Of a DNA stretch of 48,619 nt, positions 41,997 to 48,619 are shown piece after piece (the stretch's first letter is position 1; the number at the start of each line of letters is the position of its first letter). The position numbers and the translations under genes were made by a program. Source of the DNA: QFOX01 sp033763655 (lineage in GTDB: Bacteria > Pseudomonadota > Alphaproteobacteria > Rickettsiales > UBA3002). Where the stretch lies: positions 1 to 48,619 of the forward strand of contig JANRKD010000015.1 in the NCBI GenBank assembly GCA_033763655.1, given 5' to 3'. Below the pieces are notes generated by a model that ran no database searches, was not told the DNA's origin, and worked only from the letters and a program-made list of their open reading frames with translations.

Positions 41997-42665
41997 TTAT
42001 TTCTTTTTCTTCTCGGCGTCGGCCCGGTTCAGCACGATTTCATCAATCAGGCCGAACTTTTTCGCGTCCTCAGCACTCATGAAATTATCGCGATCCATCG
42101 CCTTTTCAATCGTCGGCAGCTTCTGCCCGGTATGTTTCACATACATATCGTTCAGGCGGCGGCGCAGGCTGATAATTTCCTGCGCATGAATTTCGATGTC
42201 ACTCGCCTGACCACGGAACCCGCCCGAGGGCTGGTGAATCATGATCCGGGCGTTCGGGGTGGCGTAACGCATCCCCGCCTCGCCCGCCGTCAGCAGCAGC
42301 GACCCCATCGAGCAGGCCTGCCCGATGCACAGCGTCGCCACTTTCGGTTTGATATACTGCATCGTGTCGTAGACCGACAGGCCCGCCGTCACCACGCCGC
42401 CCGGCGAATTGATATACATGAAGATTTCTTTCTCCGGATTCTCGGATTCCAGAAACAGCAACTGCGCCACGATCAGCGCGCACATGTGGTCTTCCACCTC
42501 CCCGGTGAGGAAGATGATGCGCTCCTTGAGCATGCGCGAATAAATATCGTAGGCCCGTTCGCCACGGCTGGATTGCTCCACCACCATCGGCACCAGTTGG
42601 GCGCGCGCGGGCGAGCCGTGCAGCGCGTGGTAAGCATCCATCATATCGCGTTGGTTCGAAATCAT
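41997..42665 (-). CDS. clpP: ClpP, proteolytic subunit of the Clp protease
   Basis: A 222-residue serine peptidase that forms the 14-subunit barrel. The active-site serine is in CIGQACSMGSLLLTAG, the histidine in RIMIHQPSGG, and the aspartate in the MDRDNFMSAEDAKKFGLIDE region. SRMLKERIIFLTGEVED marks the N-terminal axial part. A lysine tail (ADAEKKKK) ends it. ATG 42665 has an excellent AGAGGAG ribosome site 6 bases upstream. Confidence 0.97.
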   Translation of the reverse strand: MISNQRDMMDAYHALHGSPARAQLVPMVVEQSSRGERAYDIYSRMLKERIIFLTGEVEDHMCALIVAQLLFLESENPEKEIFMYINSPGGVVTAGLSVYDTMQYIKPKVATLCIGQACSMGSLLLTAGEAGMRYATPNARIMIHQPSGGFRGQASDIEIHAQEIISLRRRLNDMYVKHTGQKLPTIEKAMDRDNFMSAEDAKKFGLIDEIVLNRADAEKKKK

Positions 42666-42866
42666 AACTACTCCTCTGTTCAATACTTACAGGCTGCACC
42701 AGCCACAGGCCCGCGTCAAAATCCGCAACCGCATTTATTGCCCTCACCCTGTAAAGATAGTGCGCCTGTGAGGTAATTGCCACGGTGATATGCTCCCATG
42801 CATAGCAGGCGATGGTCATTTTGAATGCCTGACCACAGCAGGCGCCTGCCCCACCGCCGCGTTCAT

Positions 42867-42896
42867 ACAAAAGCCCCGCTTTATGGGCGGGGCTTT
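42867..42896 (-). terminator. hairpin terminator after tig
   Basis: A perfect 10-base stem AAAGCCCCGC/GCGGGGCTTT with a 7-base loop, followed on the minus strand by TTTTG. It lies 26 bases after the tig stop, so clpP must be made from its own promoter in 42666-42866 or by read-through. Confidence 0.8.
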
Positions 42897-42922
42897 CGCA
42901 CGCATCGTTCTTTAGACGAACG

Positions 42923-44269
42923 CTACTTCTTCTTTTTCGCTTTTTTGGTGGGTTTGTCGGCGCCTTCGTCGTCCTTCATTAATTCCTCGATGGTGACGGC
43001 TTTCGGTTTGCGCGTCACTTTGCTGAGGATAAAATCGACTGCTTTTTCCTCAAGAATCGGGCCACGCAGCTCTTCGATTTGCTGCGGGTTTTTGCGGTAG
43101 AATTCGAACACTTTATCTTCCTGCCCCGGATAGTTACGCGCCTGACTCATCACCGCCGAAGAAAGCTCCTCGCGAGTGATTTGCAGGTTGTTGCTGCGCG
43201 CCACATCCGAAAGCAGAATACCAAGGCGCACGCGGCGCTCGGAAATCGCTTCGTACTCGCTCCTGAGGTCGGCGTCGGATTTGTCTTTCAGCTCCGGATC
43301 ACCGGCTTTTTTCGCTTCCTCGACCTGCTTTAAGATATTCTCGGTTTCAAGCTTCAGCATGCTCGCGGGGATTTCGAAATCCACCGCTTCATCGAGCGCG
43401 TCAAAAAGCTGCTTCTTTGCTTTCGCACGGGCAGCGCCTTTATACTCGAAATCAATCTGCTGACGCACCGCGCTTTTCAGGTTCTCAAGGTCTTTAAACC
43501 CCAGCGACTCGGCGAGTTTATCATCCACATCCGGCGCGTGCAGGCGCAGCACCTCATGCACCGTCACATCGAAGGTCGCCTCGGCTCCGGCAAGCGAAGC
43601 GCTGTGGTATTCTTTCGGGAAGGTGACGCTGATGGTGCGTTTGTCGCCCACGTTCATGCCAACCAGTTGCGCCTCGAACCCCGGAATGAACTGGTTGCTG
43701 CCCAGCTCAAGCTGGAAGCCTTTGCCTGCGCCCCCCTCGAACGGCTCGCCGTCCTTTTTGCCCAAGAAGTCGATCTTCACCACATGCCCCATTTCCGCCG
43801 CGCCATCATGCGCATGCGTATGCTGGCGGGTTTTGGCGAGGCGTTGCAGCCCTTCTGCCACTTCCGCCTCAGGCAGTTCGTAGGTCAGTTCATCGACGGT
43901 GATTTTAGCAAAATCAATCGCCGGGATTTCCGGCAGCACTTCGAGCGTAATATCGAACGCGAGATCCTGCCCGTCTTCGAAGCTGACAATCTTCACATCG
44001 GGCTGCAATGCGGGGCGGAGCTTCTTCTGCTCGACCACGTCGCGCGTGGCTTTGGTGATGGTGCTCTGCAGCACATCGCCCATCACATCCTTGCTGTATT
44101 TCTGCTTGAGCACCGCCAGCGGCACCTTACCCGGACGAAACCCCGGCATCTTCACTTTTTTGCCGAGCGCCAGCAGTTCGTTTTCCATCTGCGCCTCAAC
44201 TTCGCTGGCGGAAACGACAACGTGGAAGCTGTGGGCAAGACCCGATTGTTCTTTGGCGGTGATTTGCAT
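42923..44269 (-). CDS. tig: trigger factor (ribosome-associated chaperone)
   Basis: A 448-residue peptidyl-prolyl isomerase and chaperone at the ribosome exit. The ribosome-binding signature is in KVKMPGFRPGKVPLAVLKQK (about residues 34-53), the FKBP-like domain covers about 150-245 (VKIDFLGKKDGEPFEGGAGK), and a long helical C-terminal domain follows with a lysine-rich tail (KPTKKAKKKK). ATG 44269 has a GAGAGAG ribosome site; the longer frame upstream is not family-like. Confidence 0.96.
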   Translation of the reverse strand: MQITAKEQSGLAHSFHVVVSASEVEAQMENELLALGKKVKMPGFRPGKVPLAVLKQKYSKDVMGDVLQSTITKATRDVVEQKKLRPALQPDVKIVSFEDGQDLAFDITLEVLPEIPAIDFAKITVDELTYELPEAEVAEGLQRLAKTRQHTHAHDGAAEMGHVVKIDFLGKKDGEPFEGGAGKGFQLELGSNQFIPGFEAQLVGMNVGDKRTISVTFPKEYHSASLAGAEATFDVTVHEVLRLHAPDVDDKLAESLGFKDLENLKSAVRQQIDFEYKGAARAKAKKQLFDALDEAVDFEIPASMLKLETENILKQVEEAKKAGDPELKDKSDADLRSEYEAISERRVRLGILLSDVARSNNLQITREELSSAVMSQARNYPGQEDKVFEFYRKNPQQIEELRGPILEEKAVDFILSKVTRKPKAVTIEELMKDDEGADKPTKKAKKKK

Positions 44270-44382
44270 GATACTCTCTCGTTCATAAGGTAAAAACAGG
44301 CTGGCGGGCTTCATGACACAGGCTTTTTAAACCAGCAAGTGCAAAGTGATGGATTACCGCATTGCTACCGGCGTTTTCAGGC

Positions 44383-44790
44383 TCAGACCGAGGCCAGCAG
44401 CGCCTCACGCCCGGCGATGGCGACGATTTCATCCTCGTGCGACTTCACGCCCGAAACGCCGACCCCGCCGACGCACTCGCCGTTATGGATAATGGGGACG
44501 CCGCCTTGCACCGGCAGGCGGCCGGGCATCAGCGCCACGGCGGGACGCTCCTTCACCACGTCCTCCAGCGCTTTGGTCGGTGCTTTGGCGATGGCGGCGG
44601 TGCGGGCCTTAAGCAAAGCAATCTCGGCGCTAGGCAGCGGCGCCCCATCCGCGCGTTCGAGATGCAGCAGGTAGCCCGCCTCGTCGGTGACGGCGATGGC
44701 CACCAGCCAGTTGTTTTTAACCGCTTCGGCCTTGGCGGCGGCGAGGATAATCGCCGCATCGGCGGCAGTGAGGGTGGTTTTCTGGCGCAT
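44383..44790 (-). CDS. GlcG/HbpS-like (DUF336) protein
   Basis: A 135-residue protein. The family is recognised by AADAAIILAAAKAEAVKNNW at the start, VAIAVTDEAGYLLHLERADGA, the central KARTAAIAKAPT, and the glycine-rich GVPIIHNGECVGGVGVSGVK. Relatives include the glycolate-locus protein GlcG and the haem-binding HbpS; the biochemical role is uncertain. ATG 44790 has an AAGGAC ribosome site. It lies upstream of tig but is separated by 113 bases. Confidence 0.87.
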   Translation of the reverse strand: MRQKTTLTAADAAIILAAAKAEAVKNNWLVAIAVTDEAGYLLHLERADGAPLPSAEIALLKARTAAIAKAPTKALEDVVKERPAVALMPGRLPVQGGVPIIHNGECVGGVGVSGVKSHEDEIVAIAGREALLASV

Positions 44791-44889
44791 AGAAAAAGTC
44801 CTTATCTCAATGGAGCACAATCAATTTTTGCCTCTTCCGGGTTGCCATCGCTTACCGCATGATAAGCGAAAAACAACCGGAGGCACCCA

Positions 44890-45100
44890 TGCATATCATC
44901 GAAACCCCCGCCTATCGCAAGGCATTTATCCACTATCTGCGCAAAGGTACGGCGGAACCTCTGATCCGAGGGCTATTCAGGCCAACACGTTGATAAACAG
45001 CGAAGTGGGCGGCCAATTTTACACTATTCTGGATAGCTGGACAACCCGACTGACCGCCGTTATACATAGCGATGCGAATAAAAGCGGTTACAGGGAATGA
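44890..45100 (+). pseudogene. frameshifted remnant resembling the N-terminus of an HK97-type phage/GTA major capsid protein
   Basis: A strong GGAGG ribosome site precedes ATG 44890, whose frame reads YRKAFIHYLRKGTAEPLIRG and stops at 44992-44994. In another frame the same region continues as DPRAIQANTLINSEVGGQFY, then TILDSWTTRLTAVI, to a TGA at 45098. Joined near 44955-44970 the two halves look like the AFxxYLRKG...L..GG start of HK97-fold capsid proteins. Only about 65 residues of a protein normally near 400 remain. The likeness is from memory and short, so this is tentative. The rest of the 44791-45096 gap holds nothing else I recognise. Confidence 0.35.
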
Positions 45101-45285
45101 TGAGAAGCATCCTGAGACAAATCTGGAAACTGATCAAACTGGGGCTGATGCTACTGGGCGCGCTGGTCGTAATACATGTTGCTATCCTACTCATTCACAA
45201 TGCCACAAGCGAACCTGCCCCGCCACCGGGTGGGTGGAAGCCTTTGCCAGGCGATGAAAATTACATAGAACCCAAAAGCAAATAA
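45097..45285 (+). CDS. small single-pass membrane protein, unknown
   Basis: A 62-residue protein: a basic start (MMRSILRQIWKLIK), one membrane segment (LGLMLLGALVVIHVAILLIH, about 15-34), and a proline-rich polar tail (EPAPPPGGWKPLPGDENYIE). The N-terminus is probably cytoplasmic. ATG 45097 overlaps the TGA that closes the capsid-like remnant, and a GGGAATG context gives a weak ribosome site. It may be a surviving neighbour of the lost gene or chance coding. Confidence 0.45.
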   Translation: MMRSILRQIWKLIKLGLMLLGALVVIHVAILLIHNATSEPAPPPGGWKPLPGDENYIEPKSK

Positions 45286-45326
45286 ACCATCCAAAGCACG
45301 AAATGCGAAGGATGCGCTCCCCCTGA

Positions 45327-45450
45327 CTGCGCCACGCGTAGCCTCAGCCCGTCGTTGCCCCTGCTTCGTCCATGCTTCGCTCTTTGAGCTTCGCAGGACA
45401 CTGCTTCGCCCAAGTCGATGGTGCTCCCCGTGGCTGCGCCACGCGTAGCC
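45327..45450. repeat. 17-base direct repeats beside tRNA-Leu
   Basis: CTGCGCCACGCGTAGCC occurs at 45327-45343 and again at 45434-45450. Between and after them are GC-rich inverted pieces (GTGGCTGCGCCAC, CCCCATCGGGG) and several GCTTCGC units. The block lies directly downstream of the tRNA gene in its direction of transcription. Confidence 0.7.
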
Positions 45451-45466
45451 CCATCGGGGCGAAGCG

Positions 45467-45550
45467 TGGTGCGGGTGACTGGACTTGAACCAGCACGCCT
45501 TGCGGCGCCAGAACCTAAATCTGGTGCGTCTGCCATTTCGCCACACCCGC
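45467..45550 (-). tRNA. tRNA-Leu (anticodon UAG), CCA encoded
   Basis: Read on the minus strand: acceptor GCGGGTG pairing with CACCCGC, D-arm with TGGCGAAATGGCAGAC, anticodon arm CCAGA-TTTAGGT-TCTGG giving anticodon TAG, a long variable arm (GCGCCGCAAGGCGT) as expected for a class II tRNA, T-arm GCTGGTTCAAGTCCAGT, discriminator A, and an encoded CCA at 45467-45469. Confidence 0.95.
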
Positions 45551-45703
45551 ATTATGTCGCCCGCAATGCCATTACTCGCCCACAAGCGCAACCAAAACCT
45601 CGCGCCGCGCGTACTCACTTTGCTTTCATCCGCGACTTTACCTGTGGCATCTCTTTCAGCGAAACAACCTGGGATTGTTTTTTATTGCAGGAATCGTATT
45701 TTT

Positions 45704-45732
45704 TAGTTGCATAAATCACCTAACTGCAACTA
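45704..45732. promoter_or_regulatory. 8-base inverted repeat upstream of the ankyrin gene
   Basis: TAGTTGCA (45704-45711) and TGCAACTA (45725-45732) are exact inverted copies with 13 bases between, in an AT-rich gap. A possible promoter follows (TGGTTG, 17 bases, TATACA at 45762-45767). This has the shape of a repressor or activator site, or of a small hairpin. Confidence 0.4.
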
Positions 45733-45781
45733 TACCTGTGGTTGCGAACAAAACCCAATAGTATACAATCCAGGATTGCTC

Positions 45782-46549
45782 ATGGTGCCCCAGAACAACC
45801 CACCGCTGCTCTCTCGTGCTTATGCGTGGTTCTCGGCCCTGCTGAATGACGACACGACGCAGCTCGATGCTCTGCTGGCACATGGCGTACCGATTGATAC
45901 GATTCATCCCCTCCGTCATTCGACAGCCTTGATGGAGGCCACTCGCCTGGGTCGCGCCGGCACAGTTCAATGGCTCATTGAACGCGGCGCGACCCCGGCC
46001 TTTTTATGCGGCCTGCCTCCGGCCACGGCGCTGCATTGCGCCCTGCGCCGCCAGCACTGGGATATTGCCAGCCTCCTCGCCAGCGCCATGCATAGCTGCG
46101 CGGTGATCGACGCTTATGGCGCCACGCCGCTGCATGTACTGTGTACCGAGGCTGTCCACATCCGCGACCACACGATTTCACTCGGGCTGGCGGCGATATT
46201 GTTTGCCAAATCCTGCCCGCTTGATGCGCTCGACCACGAAGGCACCACGGCACTGCATCACTGCGTTATCAACGACGCGCAGGAGCTGGCGACGTTACTG
46301 CTGCGTTACAACGCCAATCCGAACGCCCTCATCCCCGACTCGCATGTCAGCCCACTGGCTATCGCCGCCCTCGAAAAAAACATCGAGATGGCGCGCCTCC
46401 TGCTGCAACATGGCGCCGACCCACACCTGCGCACCCGCGAGGGCTCAAGCCCTGTCTCGATTTATCCGGCCATTGCCCCGCTGGTAAACGAAGGCCACGC
46501 CATGCGCGGCGAGATGCTCTACACCCCTGTCAGTACGCAGCTTCATTAA
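45782..46549 (+). CDS. ankyrin-repeat protein
   Basis: A 255-residue protein made almost wholly of ankyrin repeats, at least five: HSTALMEATRLGRAGTVQWL, ATALHCALRRQHWDIASLL, GATPLHVLCTEA, GTTALHHCVINDAQELATLL and VSPLAIAALEKNIEMARLLL ending in QHGADPH. No signal peptide or membrane segment is seen. Ankyrin repeats mediate protein binding; in host-associated alphaproteobacteria some are secreted effectors, but nothing here shows export. ATG 45782 has an AGGA ribosome site; an in-frame ATG at 45707 would place the promoter and inverted repeat inside the gene. Confidence 0.88.
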   Translation: MVPQNNPPLLSRAYAWFSALLNDDTTQLDALLAHGVPIDTIHPLRHSTALMEATRLGRAGTVQWLIERGATPAFLCGLPPATALHCALRRQHWDIASLLASAMHSCAVIDAYGATPLHVLCTEAVHIRDHTISLGLAAILFAKSCPLDALDHEGTTALHHCVINDAQELATLLLRYNANPNALIPDSHVSPLAIAALEKNIEMARLLLQHGADPHLRTREGSSPVSIYPAIAPLVNEGHAMRGEMLYTPVSTQLH

Positions 46550-46575
46550 TCCAATCCGCCCACCGCACACAGGCT

Positions 46576-46604
46576 TTGACAGGTCGGGGCGGCGCCGCTA
46601 CACA
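46576..46604 (+). promoter_or_regulatory. valS promoter giving an almost leaderless transcript
   Basis: A consensus TTGACA (46576-46581), a 17-base spacer and TACACA (46599-46604). The expected first base of the RNA is 46611, only 3 bases before the valS ATG at 46614, and no ribosome site is present. Confidence 0.5.
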
Positions 46605-46613
46605 TCGCGCCCT

Positions 46614-48619
46614 ATGACCTACACACACAAAATGCTCCCGCTCGCGCCGCACTACGACCAGACGGCCATCGAGAAAAAATGGCAGGCCCACTGGCTCGCC
46701 GCGCGCACCTATGCGTGGAACCCCGAAACGCCGCGCGCGGACTCCTACGTCATCGACACCCCGCCGCCGACCGTTTCAGGCACGCTGCATATGGGCCACG
46801 TGTTCAGCTACACGCAGGCGGATTTTATCGCCCGCTTCCAGCGCATGAACGGCAAAAACGTCTTTTACCCGATGGGGTTCGACGATAACGGCCTGCCAAC
46901 CGAGCGCCTTGTCGAGAAAACCAAAAAAATCCGCGCGAGCGATATGAGCCGCGAGGATTTTATCGCCGTTTGCCTGGGCGTGAGCGAGGAAGCGCGCGCC
47001 GAGTTTCGCACCCTCTTTCAATCCATCGCCCTCAGTGTCGATTGGGATCAGGAATACCACACGATTTCGGATGATTCACGCCGCCTGAGCCAACTTTCGT
47101 TTTTGGATCTGGTGAAGAAAGAAGAAGTCTACCGCAAGCAGCAACCGATGCTGTGGGATCCGGTCGATCAGACCGCCATCGCGCAGGCGGAAGTCGAAGA
47201 TAAAATGCTGCCGTCGCACTTCACCGACATCGCCTTCGCTTGCGTCGAAAATGGCGAAGAACTCGTCATTGGCACCACCCGTCCTGAATTGCTGCCTGCC
47301 TGTGTCGCGCTCTTCTACCACCCGGACGATACGCGCTACCAGCATCTTGCGGGCAAAACCGCCGCTGTACCGCTGTTCGGCTTCAGCGTACCTGTCCTCA
47401 CCGATGAAACCGTCGAGATGGACAAAGGCACGGGCCTGATGATGTGCTGTACCTTCGGCGATGAAAAAGACATCGAGAAATGGCGCCGCTACGATCTGCC
47501 AATGCGTATGGTGATTAACAAATACGGGCGGATGGATTTCTCAGGATTAACTGAGGCCGCGCCGCATACTCCCTGCTCCCCCCTTGCGGGGGAGTCGAAT
47601 CCGTCTACGGATTCGGTGGGGGGTACATCCGCAACCGCAATACATTCCCTCCACGGATTTGCCAGTGCAAATCCCGCTCCCTCCGGGGGGAGCACGCAAG
47701 CCCATGCGCCTGCGCATTATTACCAACTGCTGCAGGGCAAAAAAATCGCGAACACCGACCCAAAACATTTGGGCGCACGCGAAACGGTGTTGGCGCTCCT
47801 GAAAGAAGCGGGCCTCATTCGCAAACAAGAAGCCATCACCCATGCCGTGAAATGCGCTGAGCGTTCGGGCGCGGCGCTCGAACTCATCCCGACCGCGCAA
47901 TGGTTCGTGAAGGTGACCGATAAAAAAGAGGCGCTAAAAGCCAGAGCCGCCGAATGCAACTGGAACCCGGACTGGATGCGCCTGCGCATCGAGCAATGGA
48001 TTGATGGCCTAAACTGGGACTGGTGCATTTCGCGCCAGCGCTATTTCGGCGTGCCGTTTCCGGTGTGGTATGTTGAGTCGCCAGTCGCCAGTCGCCAGTC
48101 GCCAGCTATTGTTGCAGCTCACCATCATCAGTTACCTGTGAATCCAATTACCCATCTTCCCAAAGGCATGGAAGAAGTAATCGCCCCGACTTTTGTGAAT
48201 GGCCTGATGATGGATGGCCCAACATGCGTTGCCCATGAAGATATTTACGATATTTATGGGGAGTTAGTATGTAAAGGCGACGGCTATACCCATATCAAAG
48301 TATTTCCCGACCTCGACGTCATGGACACCTGGGCGACCAGCTCCATCAGCCCGCAGCTTTCAGCGCAGGGGATTAACAAAGCAACGGCGGATGATAAAAA
48401 CCGCTTCGACAAGCTCTTTCCTGCCGATCTGCGCCCGCAGGCGCACGAGATTATCCGCACCTGGGCTTTCTATACGTTAGTTAAGTCACATCTGCATAGC
48501 GACTGTATTCCATGGAAAAATCTGATGATATCCGGATGGTGCCTTGCTGAGGATAAATCCAAGATGAGCAAGTCAAAAGGCAACGTGGTCACCCCCACTG
48601 CCCTCATCGAGGAGCGCGG
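46614..48619 (+). CDS. valS: valyl-tRNA synthetase (archaeal-like type), cut by window end
   Basis: The frame is open from ATG 46614 to the last base (668 codons). Seen: the first signature TVSGTLHMGHVFSYTQADF (about residue 50), the GFDDNGLPTERLVEK phrase typical of archaeal-like and Rickettsia ValRS, the editing-domain GTTRPELLPACVALFYHP and TGLMMCCTFGDEKD, RQRYFGVPFPVWY, and the second signature DKSKMSKSKGNVVTP near the window end. Two stretches do not belong to the family: about 48 residues encoded by palindromic repeats (47565-47710) and a heptamer array (48075-48105), both in frame. Only the last part of the gene is missing. Confidence 0.94.
   Translation, partial: MTYTHKMLPLAPHYDQTAIEKKWQAHWLAARTYAWNPETPRADSYVIDTPPPTVSGTLHMGHVFSYTQADFIARFQRMNGKNVFYPMGFDDNGLPTERLVEKTKKIRASDMSREDFIAVCLGVSEEARAEFRTLFQSIALSVDWDQEYHTISDDSRRLSQLSFLDLVKKEEVYRKQQPMLWDPVDQTAIAQAEVEDKMLPSHFTDIAFACVENGEELVIGTTRPELLPACVALFYHPDDTRYQHLAGKTAAVPLFGFSVPVLTDETVEMDKGTGLMMCCTFGDEKDIEKWRRYDLPMRMVINKYGRMDFSGLTEAAPHTPCSPLAGESNPSTDSVGGTSATAIHSLHGFASANPAPSGGSTQAHAPAHYYQLLQGKKIANTDPKHLGARETVLALLKEAGLIRKQEAITHAVKCAERSGAALELIPTAQWFVKVTDKKEALKARAAECNWNPDWMRLRIEQWIDGLNWDWCISRQRYFGVPFPVWYVESPVASRQSPAIVAAHHHQLPVNPITHLPKGMEEVIAPTFVNGLMMDGPTCVAHEDIYDIYGELVCKGDGYTHIKVFPDLDVMDTWATSSISPQLSAQGINKATADDKNRFDKLFPADLRPQAHEIIRTWAFYTLVKSHLHSDCIPWKNLMISGWCLAEDKSKMSKSKGNVVTPTALIEER
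47565..47710. repeat. palindrome cluster inserted in frame within valS
   Basis: Three hairpins follow each other: CTCCCCCCTTGCGGGGGAG (47576-47594), CGAATCCGTCTACGGATTCG (47596-47615) and GCTCCCTCCGGGGGGAGC (47676-47693). They encode a low-complexity stretch (CSPLAGESNPSTDSVGGTSA and on) between the editing-domain phrase INKYGRMDF and the helix GARETVLALLKEAG. Confidence 0.8.
48075..48105. repeat. heptamer array (GCCAGTC) in frame within valS
   Basis: GAGTCGCCAGTCGCCAGTCG continues to GCCAGC at 48105: three full GCCAGTC units plus partial ones. It encodes ESPVASRQSPA directly after the conserved FPVWY. The tail GCCAGC is shared with the arrays at 6078 and 34569. Confidence 0.85.

Noticed and set aside
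44890..45100. Programmed frameshift in the capsid-like sequence
   Set aside because: No slippery heptamer or downstream structure is evident at the join, and the product would still be far too short for a capsid.

Overview
The window is a GC-rich, densely coded bacterial chromosome segment. Family signatures point to the Alphaproteobacteria: a MucR/Ros regulator, a Fur of the Fur/Mur type lacking the usual CxxC, a Rickettsia-like isc locus with two consecutive cysteine desulfurases, olsB-olsA for ornithine lipids, TrmFO, and a valyl-tRNA synthetase of the archaeal-like kind known from Rickettsia. The base composition is too GC-rich for a classical Rickettsia, so I infer a deep-branching or Rickettsiales-adjacent alphaproteobacterium. 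The order is not decided by what I can see.

Layout. 1-3160 (+): coaBC (3' part), dut, an Rrf2 regulator, cysK and a MoeB/ThiF-type E1-like enzyme. 3238-3735 (+): an exported SH3-like protein. 10199-3769 (-): cysteine and Fe-S biogenesis, in the order cysE, iscR, a second desulfurase, iscS, a four-helix-bundle gene on a small repeat-bounded element, iscU, iscA, then a nitronate-monooxygenase-like enzyme. 10368-13618: alpha/beta hydrolase (+), anmK (-), tyrS (+). 22355-13643 (-): fur, olsB, olsA, a VanX-type dipeptidase, hscB, hscA, fdx, a membrane-anchored unknown, pepF. The hsc-fdx half of the Fe-S machinery is therefore separated from iscSUA. 22526-31724: mucR, nadC, a lone sdhA, a large AsmA/YhdP-like protein, and glnE. 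31799-38789 (+): bcp, dadA, an alpha/beta hydrolase, a repeat-filled gap, a small protein, gcdH, a histidinol-phosphatase-like gene, trmFO. 44790-38726 (-): glcG-like, tig, clpP, clpX, sulP. 44890-48619: a probable capsid-gene remnant, a small membrane protein, tRNA-Leu(UAG), an ankyrin protein, and valS (cut by the window end).

The most unusual content is repeated DNA. A heptamer array (GCCAGTA/GCCAGTC) forms inverted ends around the four-helix-bundle gene lodged between iscS and iscU. Similar arrays sit directly after a stop codon at 34569 and in frame inside valS at 48075. Separate palindromic families occur between genes and, in frame, inside nadC and valS, which is reminiscent of Rickettsia palindromic elements that become part of proteins. 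Two promoters in the isc region share an IscR-like half-site over the -35, and three genes have promoters placed so that their transcripts would be leaderless or nearly so. All calls come from reading the sequence and recalled family knowledge; no database search was run.
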